DNA from: Zetaproteobacteria bacterium CG1_02_55_237
GTDB lineage: Bacteria > Pseudomonadota > Zetaproteobacteria > Mariprofundales > Mariprofundaceae
Length of the DNA: 36,109 nucleotides
NCBI GenBank assembly: GCA_001871195.1
Contig: MNXA01000040.1
Location: 1 to 36,109, forward strand
Direction of reading: 5' to 3'
The notes beneath the pieces are model-generated. The model worked only from the letters and a program-made list of their open reading frames with translations. It was not told where the DNA came from and did not search any database. The translations under genes were made by a program, and so were the position numbers. Of the stretch, positions 15,599 to 25,100 are shown one piece after another (within the stretch, counting starts at the first letter, position 1; the number at the start of each line of letters is the position of its first letter).

Positions 15599-16332
15599 TG
15601 GAAGGAATGCAGCCCCTCCATCCCTTTACGGTGCACACGCAACTTCCCATAGAATTGTTCGGCGTGGACATTTCTCTGACCAACACGGCCATCGCCCTGC
15701 TGCTGGCCAGCGTATGTTCAACTGCAATTCTCATGCTCCTGCTGCAACGCCAAAGTATTCTGCCGGGACGCTGGCAACTGCTGGGAGAGCTGTATTACGA
15801 CTTCGTTCGCAACATGACTGTGAAAAACATCCACGAGCACGGCGAGCGCTATGTTCCGGTCATGTTCACCCTGTTCACCCTGATTGCCGGCAGCAATATG
15901 ATCGGACTGATGCCCGGCTCTTTCGCCCCGACAACCCAGATCGTCGTCACCGGCACACTGGCCATTGCCGTGTTCCTGTACACAATTTATCTGCGCATCC
16001 GCCTGCACGGCTGGGGCTTTTTCCATGCATTTGCGCCGCCTGGCATCCCCGCCCTTCTTCTGCCCCTGATGGTACCTGTCGAAATCCTTTCCTTTCTGGC
16101 GCGTCCCGTATCGCTGGCCGTGCGTCTGTTTGCCAACATGACTGCCGGGCATACGGTGCTTGGCGTGATTGCCTTCTTCGGTCTGCTTGCTCCGTGGTAT
16201 ATACAGTGGGTGCCACTTTCACTTTCGGTAGCCCTGCTCGGCGTGGAAATCTTTATTGCCGCTATTCAGGCTTATATCTTTTGTGTGTTAAGCTGCGTGT
16301 ATATTGATGATGCCATTCATCCGCATAGCTGA
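15598..16332 (+). CDS. atpB: F0 ATP synthase subunit a
   Basis: The 244-residue integral membrane subunit forms the proton half-channels beside the c-ring. The essential arginine is in VRLFANMTAGH (equivalent to E. coli Arg210). MFTLFTLIAGSNMIGLMPG is the second family signature. About five to six membrane helices are visible. The N-terminus MEGMQPLHPFTVH resembles alphaproteobacterial subunit a. The frame is open further upstream to 15337, but that extension translates to low-complexity out-of-frame AtpI sequence and is rejected. AAGGA seven bases before the ATG at 15598 supports this start. Translation is coupled to atpI by a one-base overlap. Confidence 0.93.
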   Translation: MEGMQPLHPFTVHTQLPIELFGVDISLTNTAIALLLASVCSTAILMLLLQRQSILPGRWQLLGELYYDFVRNMTVKNIHEHGERYVPVMFTLFTLIAGSNMIGLMPGSFAPTTQIVVTGTLAIAVFLYTIYLRIRLHGWGFFHAFAPPGIPALLLPLMVPVEILSFLARPVSLAVRLFANMTAGHTVLGVIAFFGLLAPWYIQWVPLSLSVALLGVEIFIAAIQAYIFCVLSCVYIDDAIHPHS

Positions 16333-16356
16333 AGGGTTTATCAAAGGAGGGGAAGC

Positions 16357-16584
16357 ATGGAAACTCAATCCGCCGCACTGATCGGTATGGGACTGGCTGC
16401 TGTCGGCATGGCCGGTTCGGGTATCGGCATCGGCTACATCTTCGGCAAGATGATCGAGGCTGTTGCCCGTCAGCCGGAGGCTGAGCCCATTCTTTCCAAG
16501 TATGCATGGATCGGCTTTGCGCTGGTCGAGGCCATTGCCCTCTACGCCCTGGTGCTGGCCTTCATCATCATGGGTCAGGCCTGA
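16357..16584 (+). CDS. atpE: F0 ATP synthase subunit c
   Basis: The 75-residue hairpin of two membrane helices oligomerises into the rotor ring. The ion-carrying carboxylate is Glu58 in ALVEAIALYALVLAF, and the polar loop is ARQPE (37-41). The Na+-binding partners known from Ilyobacter-type rings (Gln in helix 1, Ser/Thr after the Glu) are Ile and Ala here, so the ring should carry protons. GGAGGGG lies seven bases ahead of the ATG. The gene follows atpB by 24 bases. Length and glycine-rich helix 1 (GMAGSGIGIGYIFGK) are normal. Confidence 0.95.
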   Translation: METQSAALIGMGLAAVGMAGSGIGIGYIFGKMIEAVARQPEAEPILSKYAWIGFALVEAIALYALVLAFIIMGQA

Positions 16585-16598
16585 GGGAAGACAAATCG

Positions 16599-17117
16599 AT
16601 GCCACAATTTGATGTCACTTTTTTTCCATCCGAAATGTTCTGGACACTGGTCTCTTTCGCCCTGCTCTTTGCCCTGCTCAGGTGGCTGGTGTTGCCGCGC
16701 CTGGCAGTCATTCTCGATAAGCGAACACGCATCATCGAAGAGGAAATCGCAGAAGCGAAACGACAGCGCGAAGAAGCCGAGGGCCTGAAGCTGGATTATC
16801 AGAAGCAACTTGAAGGTGCCTCCGAGGATGCAAAGCGCATGTTCGCAGAAAGCGATGCGCGGGTGCGCCAGCATCACAAGCAAATGATGGACGAATGGAA
16901 GGCCGACATGAAACGGCGCGAGGTCGCCTTCCGCGAGGAATCGGAAGTCGCCACACAACGGGCCGTGCGCGAGATCCGCGCCGAGGCGGCGGATATGGTC
17001 GTCGACGCAACGGAAAAGCTGATCCACGAACATGTGGGGGAAAAGGAAGCGGAAGACATGCTCAACGAAGCGATTGCCAACATCGATGCCAATGGAGCAA
17101 AGCTCCGCAAGCACTAA
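16599..17117 (+). CDS. atpF: F0 ATP synthase subunit b
   Basis: The 172-residue peripheral-stalk protein has one N-terminal membrane helix (about 8-30: MFWTLVSFALLFALLRWLVL) and then a long, highly charged coiled coil (about 35-165). MPQFDVTFFPSEMFW is the usual opening. The open frame continues upstream to 16506, overlapping atpE, but that part is unrelated, and GAGGGA precedes the ATG at 16599. Only one b gene is present, with no b' partner, so the stalk is probably a homodimer unless a second b lies elsewhere. No atpH, A, G, D or C follows, and the next gene is convergent. The F1 genes must be elsewhere on the chromosome. Confidence 0.92.
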   Translation: MPQFDVTFFPSEMFWTLVSFALLFALLRWLVLPRLAVILDKRTRIIEEEIAEAKRQREEAEGLKLDYQKQLEGASEDAKRMFAESDARVRQHHKQMMDEWKADMKRREVAFREESEVATQRAVREIRAEAADMVVDATEKLIHEHVGEKEAEDMLNEAIANIDANGAKLRKH

Positions 17118-17138
17118 TCCCTAACAAAGGCTTCAGCC

Positions 17139-17749
17139 TTACCGTTTATCTGAGCTAAGTATTGTGTCTCCGCAACTGACAATTTCAGTTAAAACTTCGT
17201 GCACTGGCCAGCCTGTAATCATAAATCGGGCCCCTGCATGCCAAATGCTTTGATTAAATGCCGCAACAAAATCAGGTGTGAGTGGATAGTACTGGTTAGC
17301 TGACTCGTGATGTTGATCGTCCATCATTAAAATTCGAGTGGGAGACAGAGGGAAACTGATCACTGCACCAGAAGTTCCAAAACCAAAGACTTCTCTCGTC
17401 ATATGTCGGACCCCAACAGGCTTGTCTGAGGTAATAAAGAGTTCTTTATCAGCAAAGACAACCGACCAACGCTTCTTCAGTAGCATCTTGGCCATATTGG
17501 CCCTAATAAGGACTCAACACCCTGAAGCTCATCGTCAACCTCCCAGCTACGCAAGCCAGACTCATCACGCGGAGAATAGAGATAACGCTTCGCACAAACA
17601 TTGCGCACGCGTGTAATTTGCTCTTCACCGTCGGAGTCATGCTTTGAAAATATCCAGACTTGGGGATATTTCATCTTTCTTGTTTCCGGAGTCGAAAACT
17701 CCTTGAGATAAAATTGAGGAACCCAATGCTGGTTTATAGGTTTGACCAT
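17139..17749 (-). pseudogene. DUF4238 gene with internal deletion and frameshift
   Basis: Two pieces of one protein lie in different frames. The N-terminal piece (17749 to 17477) begins MVKPINQHWVPQFYLKEFST, the diagnostic DUF4238 opening, and runs into a stop after LLGPIWPRCY. The C-terminal piece (frame from 17495 to 17139) contains FADKELFITSDKPVGV and ISFPLSPTRILMM, the C-terminal DUF4238 motifs. The region normally between them (roughly 100 residues) is missing. The junction sits at GGCCAATATGGCCAAG, where GGCCAA is directly repeated, as expected for deletion by short homology. The function of the family is unknown. The region looks AT-richer than the flanking atp and cfa genes, suggesting acquired DNA now decaying. 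An alternative GTG start lies at 17761. Confidence 0.75.
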
Positions 17750-17779
17750 CTGTCTATTCACAATTTTGGAGCGCCATAC

Positions 17780-19090
17780 TTAATCCCGATACAGGTCGTC
17801 GCGGGTTAAGGGAAGTTCTGCCGGGCCTTTGCTGGCGTGTTTGGAAGCGACGACCTGAAAGATGTGCATGGAGCCATCGGTAAAGCCGATAGCCACACCG
17901 GCCAGATAGAGCAGCCACATGCGGTATTTCTCCTCGCCGACAATGCGGATGGCCTCATCGCGGTTGGCCACAAGGCCATCGTGCCAAGCCTTGCAGGTCA
18001 GGCCGTAATGCTCGCGCAAACCTTCAACATCGTGCACCTCGAAACCGCTGATCTGTAGCTGGTTTACCGTATTCCCCACACTGTCCAGCTCGGAGCCTGG
18101 AAAGATGTATTTGAGCAGAAGTTTCCGTTCAGGCCGGATGCGTTTGACCGCCTTGGCATTGGGCTTGGCACGGCTGGCGATGCCGTGGTTCATTAAAATA
18201 CCGCGGTCGCGCAGCAGGGCCTTAATCTTGCCAAAGTACGTCGGTATGTTCTGGATGCCGATATGCTCGAACATGCCGACGCTGGAAATCTTGTCGTATG
18301 TTCCATCCAGGGTTGAGTAATCGCGCAGCTCGATTTTCACCCGGTCTTCAAGGCCGAGCCGTTTGACCTTCGCCTTTGCGAAATCGTGCTGCGTCTGCGA
18401 CAGGGTCACTCCATGCGCATTCACCCCGTAATGCTTTGCGGCATGACAAACCAGACCGCCCCAGCCGCAACCGATATCGAGAAAATCCTCGCCCGGCTTC
18501 AAGCGCAGCTTGCGACAGATATGCTCCAGCTTGTCCTTCTGGGCCTTGGCCAGCGGCGTATCGCCAGTCTTGAAATAGCCGCAGGAGTATTGCATCTCGG
18601 GATCGAGGAACAGGCTGTAAAACTCGTTGCTGATATCGTAGTGAAACTGAATGAAATCCATATTGCGCCGCTTCGACTCCACCCGCCCGCTGGCCTCGCT
18701 GGCATAGGCGTGATCAATGGCGGCCGGCGGCGCCTTGGTAAACACAAAGGGCCACAGGTTTTTCAGCATCAATCCCTTGCTCAACTCGCGGGTGCGTTTG
18801 TTCTTTCCTTTTTTACGCAGCACGCGGATAAACTCGTACAGGCTTTCGCCGGAAAAATCGATTTGCCCCGAGGCATAGAAGCGCAGCAGATTTTCGTAAC
18901 CCGGGCGACGCAGCAATGCACCCAGCACGCCGGGATGCTTGATACGCAACTGACATGATGGATCGGCATCCTTGCCCAGCGGAATAATCGTGCCATCCCA
19001 CAGGCGGACGGAAAATCCGCCATCGAGCTTTTCGCCCAGATGCTCAAGCGCCGTGCGTGCTCCCTTAATAAGTCGTCCTTCTGAAAACAT
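17780..19090 (-). CDS. cfa: cyclopropane-fatty-acyl-phospholipid synthase family methyltransferase
   Basis: The 436-residue SAM-dependent enzyme is expected to add a methylene group across the cis double bond of membrane phospholipid acyl chains. The N-terminal lipid-binding domain covers about 1-140. The methyltransferase core has motif I LDIGCGWGG (204-212), the CFA signature FHYDISNEFYSLFLDPEMQYSCGYF split around 149-173, and MFEHIG further on. The ATG at 19090 is chosen over a TTG at 19105 because the GGGGGGAA ribosome site lies between the two. Length is slightly above E. coli Cfa (382), within the range of the wider CFA/mycolic-acid synthase family. Such enzymes usually act on entry to stationary phase or under acid stress. 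I could not find a clear promoter. Confidence 0.9.
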   Translation of the reverse strand: MFSEGRLIKGARTALEHLGEKLDGGFSVRLWDGTIIPLGKDADPSCQLRIKHPGVLGALLRRPGYENLLRFYASGQIDFSGESLYEFIRVLRKKGKNKRTRELSKGLMLKNLWPFVFTKAPPAAIDHAYASEASGRVESKRRNMDFIQFHYDISNEFYSLFLDPEMQYSCGYFKTGDTPLAKAQKDKLEHICRKLRLKPGEDFLDIGCGWGGLVCHAAKHYGVNAHGVTLSQTQHDFAKAKVKRLGLEDRVKIELRDYSTLDGTYDKISSVGMFEHIGIQNIPTYFGKIKALLRDRGILMNHGIASRAKPNAKAVKRIRPERKLLLKYIFPGSELDSVGNTVNQLQISGFEVHDVEGLREHYGLTCKAWHDGLVANRDEAIRIVGEEKYRMWLLYLAGVAIGFTDGSMHIFQVVASKHASKGPAELPLTRDDLYRD

Positions 19091-19198
19091 CGATTCCCCC
19101 CGCAATAATAAGTGCCAGTTGCAAAAAACTAATAAACAGATGGTTTAGCGCAAGTCCTGATAAATGCCAGTCTTATCAAGCACGGTAAAGCAGCGTAA

Positions 19199-19774
19199 TC
19201 AGACCCGGCGCAAAGGGTGCAACCAACTGCTCAGGGTAATCAGCGGAAGGCCCATCAGGGCGGTGGGGTCATCGCCCTGCATGCGCTCAAACAGCGCTAT
19301 ACCGAGAGACTCCGACTTGAAACTACCCGCACAGTCATACGGCTTGTCGGCATGCAGATAGGCCTCGATCTCGGCTGAACCAAGTTTGCGGAAATACACG
19401 CGAAAGGGCACACAGGCATACTGTTCCTCAGCATTGCTAATCAGCGCCATGCCCGTAAGAAAATCCACGGACTTGCCGGAAAGAAAGGATAATTGTTCGG
19501 CTGCCGCCTGATGGCTGCCCGGCTTGCCAAGCACCGTATCACCGCACACAGCAAGTTGATCGGAACCGATAATGGTCGCCTCGGGATATTGCCGGGCCAC
19601 GCTCCGAGCCTTGCCCAGCGTATTAAAGCGCACAAGCTCACGCGGCGGCATTGATCCGGGAAGCGCCTCCGTAAAATCAGGCGCACATGTTTCAAACGGC
19701 AGGCCGAGACGATTGAGCAGCTCTCTGCGATAAGGTGAAGTCGAGGCCAGAATCAGCCTTTGGGCATCAATCAT
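19199..19774 (-). CDS. maf: Maf-family nucleotide pyrophosphatase (YceF-like)
   Basis: The 191-residue house-cleaning enzyme hydrolyses non-canonical nucleoside triphosphates. The opening [21 protein letters not shown] is the Maf hallmark, and GSDQ (70-73), GKPG (83-86) and [10 protein letters not shown] near the C-terminus are conserved. GSDQ together with [10 protein letters not shown] points to the YceF subgroup, which prefers 7-methyl-GTP, rather than the dTTP/UTP subgroup. It overlaps yacG by four bases and ends the zapD-yacG-maf unit. Confidence 0.9.
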   Translation of the reverse strand: MIDAQRLILASTSPYRRELLNRLGLPFETCAPDFTEALPGSMPPRELVRFNTLGKARSVARQYPEATIIGSDQLAVCGDTVLGKPGSHQAAAEQLSFLSGKSVDFLTGMALISNAEEQYACVPFRVYFRKLGSAEIEAYLHADKPYDCAGSFKSESLGIALFERMQGDDPTALMGLPLITLSSWLHPLRRV

Positions 19775-19971
19775 CGCCCGGTCTCTTCATCACCACCTTC
19801 CAGTTCCCATGGCGCTGCAGGCTCGCCCTTGATGTGGTAATCGCCACTGGCCCAACGGCCCAGATCAATCACCTGACAACGCTTGCTGCAAAAGGGGGAA
19901 AAAGCGGAATCCGCTTCCACCGGCTTGCGACACACAGGGCACTTGGCAACCCTATTTTCGCCAGCTGTCAT
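19771..19971 (-). CDS. yacG: YacG, zinc-finger DNA gyrase inhibitor
   Basis: The 66-residue protein carries one zinc site made by CPVCRKP and [19 protein letters not shown], a C-x2-C...C-x3-C arrangement identical in layout to E. coli YacG. That protein binds GyrB and inhibits gyrase. The frame extends upstream to 20043, but the Met at 19971 is chosen because it forms an ATGA overlap with zapD and places the zinc finger at the usual distance. The zapD-yacG order is conserved in gamma- and betaproteobacteria. The tail is acidic, as is common. Confidence 0.9.
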   Translation of the reverse strand: MTAGENRVAKCPVCRKPVEADSAFSPFCSKRCQVIDLGRWASGDYHIKGEPAAPWELEGGDEETGR

Positions 19972-20741
19972 GCCACGGGCACCAGCATGGCCTGATAAGG
20001 CACATCCCCTTCGGCCTGCACAGACGCCTTCCCGGGCAACCAAGATTGAAAGCGCAGGCGAATCGCCAAACGGTTGCCAGAGATATCCGGCACCAGCCCT
20101 GCCTCCACCTGTTCGGGTGTCAGGCCGATAATCAGCAAGCCGTATTCCTTGTCGCGTTCCAGACGAATATGGTCGGCCCCGTCAACTGCGACATGATGCT
20201 CCCAACCGACATAGTCGTGCAGCATGCCGTGCAGGCCGATGACCGCCTCGCTGAGGTTGCGCAGCGCATCATGCAGACCCTGCCTGCGCTCCTGATTGTT
20301 CCACATGGTGTGCAGGGCATGCGGCAAATGACTTTGATGGCCAAGCCAGTCGTGTTTTTTCAGGCCGTTCAGCCAGGCGTAAATCAGGGCATCCGATGAA
20401 AGGATGGTCATCGCATCCTCAAGGCCGCCACGCAGGTTCTTTTCGTGCCGCTCCAGGGTAGCGCAGGAGCGCATGATCTGCTCACAGTAACGCGGATGCT
20501 CTTTGGCTAAAGTATCGAGGTGCTCCTGCATGATCGACAAAAGTCCCGTGACATCAGCCAAGCCCGGTCGCCTGCCCTGTTCGCCGAACAGGCTGATGCG
20601 CAAATCAGCACAGGCCTGCAACCAGACATAGGGCTGGCCGTCGGCATTCCCCTGCGCCAGACAGGACAGCGCATCGCGCACCTGCAAAAAGCCCTGCATG
20701 CGCGGACTAAGGGGAAAAGAAAAACGGATCAACTGACTCAT
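19968..20741 (-). CDS. zapD: cell-division protein ZapD
   Basis: The 257-residue soluble protein is similar in size to E. coli ZapD (247). It begins [20 protein letters not shown], consistent with the family's 'E-x-P-L-x-x-x-x-R-x-x-L-R' start, and ends with the beta-rich [18 protein letters not shown]. ZapD bundles FtsZ filaments at midcell. The neighbour yacG, overlapping by four bases, is the standard ZapD partner and strengthens the call. The usual upstream coaE is absent; instead a tRNA-Gly gene ends 23 bases before the start. No separate promoter fits in that gap. Confidence 0.82.
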   Translation of the reverse strand: MSQLIRFSFPLSPRMQGFLQVRDALSCLAQGNADGQPYVWLQACADLRISLFGEQGRRPGLADVTGLLSIMQEHLDTLAKEHPRYCEQIMRSCATLERHEKNLRGGLEDAMTILSSDALIYAWLNGLKKHDWLGHQSHLPHALHTMWNNQERRQGLHDALRNLSEAVIGLHGMLHDYVGWEHHVAVDGADHIRLERDKEYGLLIIGLTPEQVEAGLVPDISGNRLAIRLRFQSWLPGKASVQAEGDVPYQAMLVPVA

Positions 20742-20764
20742 GGATACCTGCGGCGTTTCTAAGA

Positions 20765-20838
20765 TGGAGCGGGTGAAGGGAATCGAACCCTCGTATTCAG
20801 CTTGGGAAGCTGCTGCACTACCATTGTGCTACACCCGC
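20765..20838 (-). tRNA. tRNA-Gly (anticodon CCC)
   Basis: Bases 20838-20765 fold as a full cloverleaf on the minus strand. The acceptor is GCGGGTG with CACCCGC. The D arm has GCAC with GTGC. The anticodon loop TTCCCAA has CCC at 20806-20804, and the T loop is TTCGATT. The discriminator T and an encoded CCA (20767-20765) follow. It is close to E. coli tRNA-Gly(CCC). The top pair of the anticodon stem (27-43) appears to be G-A rather than a Watson-Crick pair; the other four pairs hold. Confidence 0.95.
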
Positions 20839-20871
20839 ATAGGAAATAGGGATAGCCGCGCATCATAGACA

Positions 20872-20896
20872 CAAGCATGCACACCGCAAGCATGCA
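20872..20896. repeat. short direct repeat beside tRNA-Gly
   Basis: CAAGCATGCA occurs at 20872-20881 and again at 20887-20896, five bases apart. Each copy contains the palindrome GCATGC. It lies just upstream of the tRNA (in its sense) and after the phosphatase stop. The role is unknown and could be chance. Confidence 0.4.
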
Positions 20897-20920
20897 GAAG
20901 CGAATTCAATACGCTGATGG

Positions 20921-21373
20921 TTAAACACCAAACCGCTTTGCCCATGCATCCACATCCGTGGCGATCACCTTGTAAGCGCTGCGAAAGGCTTCGAGGTCCT
21001 TCCCCATCGGATCGGCGATGGGATTCCCGTCGGTCATCTGCGACAGGAGAAACACCTTGCCAATACAGGAGGGACGCATTTTTGCCAGATGCTGACGTTG
21101 CTCCACCTCCATCACCATCACCAAAGCAGCCTGATCAAGATCAGTGCCCAGAAGTGGCTGTGAAATATGCGCGGATAGATCAATATCGAATTCTTTGGCC
21201 GCCAGTTGTCCATTTTCAGGGGCTCTCTGATTGGGCAGGGCCAGCAGGCCTCGACTGAACACCTTTGAATATACACCGGCATCCTCGAACCGCTTACGCA
21301 GATAGGCCTCGGCAAACGGGCTGCGGCAAATATTCCCGGCGCAGATCATCAGGATGGGAGATGGAATCATCAT
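20921..21373 (-). CDS. low-molecular-weight protein-tyrosine phosphatase
   Basis: The 150-residue phosphatase has the catalytic loop CAGNICRS (Cys11 nucleophile, Arg17) near the N-terminus and the general acid Asp121 in PIADPMG, which is the full LMW-PTP set. Bacterial members often dephosphorylate BY-kinases that control exopolysaccharide, or arginine-phosphorylated proteins in Gram-positives. No kinase or polysaccharide gene is near, so the target is unknown. The gene overlaps the dnaQ stop by four bases (ATGA), an unusual partner, so co-expression with the polymerase proofreading subunit is likely. Confidence 0.92.
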   Translation of the reverse strand: MMIPSPILMICAGNICRSPFAEAYLRKRFEDAGVYSKVFSRGLLALPNQRAPENGQLAAKEFDIDLSAHISQPLLGTDLDQAALVMVMEVEQRQHLAKMRPSCIGKVFLLSQMTDGNPIADPMGKDLEAFRSAYKVIATDVDAWAKRFGV

Positions 21374-22110
21374 GAGCTGTAACTGGGTGGCAGAAGCCAG
21401 ATAGCCTGCCCGCTTTCCTTATGAATGCGCTCCAATAAAAGACGATGCGCCTGCATATCCTCGTCACCTACCGGCAATGATGGTCGGCGCGTCAAGGCAG
21501 CTGTTTCGGCCTTCTCCGCCCGCCCGCTGCTGGTCTCCGGCAATTGCACGAAATTGGATGCCGGATGCACAGTCGCCCCCATATCAAGGGAAAATTGCCG
21601 CCCGCCTGTCATGGCCAGATACATCTCAGCCAGCAGTTCGGCATCGAGCAGTGCGCCATGCAGGGTGCGGTGGCCACGCTCAATGTTATAGCGGTCGCAC
21701 AGGGCATCGAGATTATTGCGCTGTTGCGGATGCCGCTTGCGGGCAAGCTCCAGCGAATCAATCACGGGGATATCGGTAATATCGGGCAGCCCGGCGAGAC
21801 GTAATTCGTGCATCAAAAAACCGAGGTCGAAAGCAGCATTGTGAATCACCAGCGTGGAGCCACGGATAAAGTCGAGGAACGCCTCACCGATATCGGCAAA
21901 GCGCGGTGCATTCTTCACATCCTTATCGCTGATGCCATGAATGCGCACCACCTCCTCGGGAATATGCCGATCCGGATTCAGGTAGTGATGGAACACCTGT
22001 TTGCGATCAATACGCCGATGCGATACCCGAACAGCACCAATTTCAACGATTCGATCGCCACCCAGAGGTGACAGGCCAGTAGTTTCAGTGTCCAGCATGA
22101 TGAGCTGCAT
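21370..22110 (-). CDS. dnaQ: DNA polymerase III epsilon subunit, 3'-5' proofreading exonuclease
   Basis: The 246-residue DEDDh exonuclease has Asp7 and Glu9 in MLDTETTG, Asp95 in VIHNAAFD, and His151 and Asp156 in RTLHGALLDAE, all catalytic residues of E. coli DnaQ in the same order. YLAMTGGRQFS ends the nuclease domain (about 170). The remaining 75 residues would hold the tether that binds the alpha subunit. I use the ATG at 22110; a GTG at 22128 in frame is an alternative and neither has a strong ribosome site. rnhA, the usual divergent neighbour of dnaQ in gammaproteobacteria, is 9 kb away. Confidence 0.93.
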   Translation of the reverse strand: MQLIMLDTETTGLSPLGGDRIVEIGAVRVSHRRIDRKQVFHHYLNPDRHIPEEVVRIHGISDKDVKNAPRFADIGEAFLDFIRGSTLVIHNAAFDLGFLMHELRLAGLPDITDIPVIDSLELARKRHPQQRNNLDALCDRYNIERGHRTLHGALLDAELLAEMYLAMTGGRQFSLDMGATVHPASNFVQLPETSSGRAEKAETAALTRRPSLPVGDEDMQAHRLLLERIHKESGQAIWLLPPSYSS

Positions 22111-22149
22111 GGCCGGAGTATAGGTCACGCGAGCACTTTTAAAAGGCTC

Positions 22150-25100
22150 TCAGGGAAGACTCGGGGCTACCCCTCCCGCCGCCTTCTTGCCGGCATCAAA
22201 CCAGCGTCCGGGAAGGCTTATCAGCTGTTCCAGAAGCCCGGAGTTAGGCAGACCCGCCTGCTCTGCACTGACCGCCTCCACCTTGGCATCATGCAATGCT
22301 CCATGCACACGATAGACCTTGCGAAAAACACTTTTTGCCGGCCCGAGAATCACATCGCGCAGCAGCGGGATCATATTCAGCATGGCATCGATATTCTGCA
22401 AAGGTCGGGCAACCACATACAAATCGATCAAACCATCGGCAAGATTGAGCTGGCCCTTACCGGCCATATCCAGCGCAGAGGCACGCATTGCCAAATGCCG
22501 GATATCAGCTGTTTCCCCCTGCACACTGGCTTCCAGTTGCAGGCGCTTATACAGCATGCCGGGTCCGGTAATATCCTTACGGGAACCGGTAAGGAATCCC
22601 GGAAGATCGGCCAGGCTCAAGGCAGCCAGCATCTTGGTCATGGTACCACCTTCAAGAATCCGACCATCGTCTGATCGCAGGCGCAACCTTCCCTGCATAC
22701 CGTTCCACCATGGCATATCCTCGTGGATCACCCCGGTCCCCGACCACAGCGCATGCACCGTACCGCCCTTGAACAACTTGGCCGCATCCAGACGCTGGAT
22801 CACCTGACTGAAATCACCGCTGATATCGGTAAAGCCTGTCCAACGCAGACCACCACCGGGCTCTGGCGCGAGGGTTCCGGAAAGATTCATCTGCTGATCA
22901 AGCAGGTGAGCACCCAGATGCCTGATATCAACCCGCCCACCCGAAGCCAATCTGAAAAAGGCACGCACATCGCGGATGGAAAATTGCGCTGCATCCAGCA
23001 CATCAGCTTCAAGCCTGCCAATGCCTTGCTCGGCAGAGGCGAAATTCACCCGCACACCACGAATGGAAACAGCATCCCAACGAATACGGCTGAAATTCCC
23101 GCGCAATACCCATTTTCGCTTTCCCTCTTCGGCCTCTGGCATCACAGCACTCTTGGCTACATCCGGAAGCTTCTCGGGAACAGCGGACTGATCGAGGAAG
23201 TCCGAATTTACATCAATTTCCACCGGCTCATCCCCGGTCAGGGGCACTTGAAGCGATATGGCGCCACTGAAGGCTGCGGCTTGCAATGCATTGATATGCA
23301 GAGAAACCGACTTGCGGCTTAGCTCCCCCAGACCACTGACAAAAGGAGCCGTTCCTGTGCTCTGAATCCGACTAATCGAAACACCCTGATCTGTCTGCCT
23401 GCCACTGGCTTCCAAAGAGTAGGCCTCGCCAGGTTCTTTTTTCGAACCCAGCAGGCTGCGCCAACCGGCATCTTTAAGATCCAGCTTAAAAGACCACGGG
23501 GATTTCTTTTCTGTATCCTTGGCATGCAAGGACATCGCGTAGTTCCCGGACGGGCCATCCATTGGCATCCGGAAATACGTAGCAAGGGTTGAAAAATCGC
23601 CGCTGGATTCGAGCCGCAACCCCAGAATCTGCAAGTCTCCTGCCGTAGCATCGCCAATCTCAAGATCGAAGTTTCCCTGCAAGCCCTGAAACTCAGCATC
23701 CATATCCTGAAACTGCAAACCACTTCCAGCCTTCCAGTACAGGTGACCACCGCTCAAGGCCAACGCGTACCCCATGAACTCTGTCTGCCAGACAGGATGG
23801 GGCACAAGATGCGCCTCACCCTTATCGGGCACTGCTGCAAACATAGGCCAGGTGAGCGAGAAATCACCATCGGCGGGGGCACTTTTCCAGACAAGCTGAG
23901 GCAGCGGATTGACCTGCATCCAGTCCTCAAGCCGCCCTATCTCCACCTGCCCCTGACCGTTGATGTCAAAGACAGGATGCTCGAAATCAGCGATCACCGC
24001 CGTGCCGTGCACGATCCCTGCTTCAAAGGGCAACTGCATGCTACTTGCCCGAAACTCCAATCCATTGGCACTCAAATTAATCGCGCCGTTGTATTGGCGC
24101 AGCTCCTCACCCTGTGTAACCAAAGGAATGGTGGCATCGGATAAATCAACAGCAAGCCGGACATCGCCGCGCTTCAAATCAGGGAGCTGCGGTTGTGACC
24201 AGGGTGACGCCTGCAATAAATGAAGTTCCGCCTGCATATTCCTGGCCGTTCCCGCCAGCCCGGAGAGCCATTCACGCATAGCCTCGTCGGCAAGCGGCAT
24301 ACCCAGTGCAGCCAGAGTGGATATCTGCAATTCAGCTGACTGCGCTTGCAACTGCAGGCTGCCGTCGGCCCATTTCCCCTTGGCCTGAATACTGTTGACG
24401 CCTGCCTGCCAGACGAGCTCCTGCCAGTCGATGGCCGTAATATCCAGTGGATTGGCGGCGGCATCGATATGCGCTTTCACGCGTGCTTTATTCAGCGGCA
24501 AGCGCGCCCGGCCATCGGCACCCACCAACTCCATTCCATTATCGGAGTTTATGTCGGCCAGCAGATCCCAGTTGTTGCTACCGGCAACCTTATCCAGCTG
24601 AAACCCGGCACTAAATGCCCCGCGCACGGAAGCGCGCCACGCTTCAGGCAGCCACAACAAGTTGTCAAAGCGGGCTTGAACATGCTTTGGCTGCAACTGT
24701 TCATTCCATGTGATATCGAAATTGAAGCCGGGCATCTGCATACCGAGCGTGCGTCCTCCGGCATCAAGCAGAAGATCGAGGTGCTCGAAACGGTTGGTGA
24801 ATCCATCGTAACTCAGCGTGACGGATGAATCCTCGATACGCAGCAGGCCCGACGGCAATGGAAGAGACTCACCGGAAGCCGCCTTGGGAATGTGCAGAGC
24901 TATTCGACCATGCCGCAGGCTGATGCTGGTCGGCCGGATGTCGCCACGAATCAGGTCCCAGGAAGAAAGTCGGACTACCAGCTGCGCATCTTCGACAACG
25001 ATACGCTGTTCAGGGCCGGCAAAGGTGATGTTTTCAGCGTTCAACCACACATGTCCAGCCCAGCGCCACGACAGACTGCCCAGATGCAGTTCCTTCAGAC

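Noticed and set aside
15365-17117. Na+-translocating N-type ATPase operon
   Set aside because: Gene order lacks the N-ATPase atpD-C-Q-R start, and subunit c has Ile and Ala where Na+ rings have Gln and Ser/Thr.
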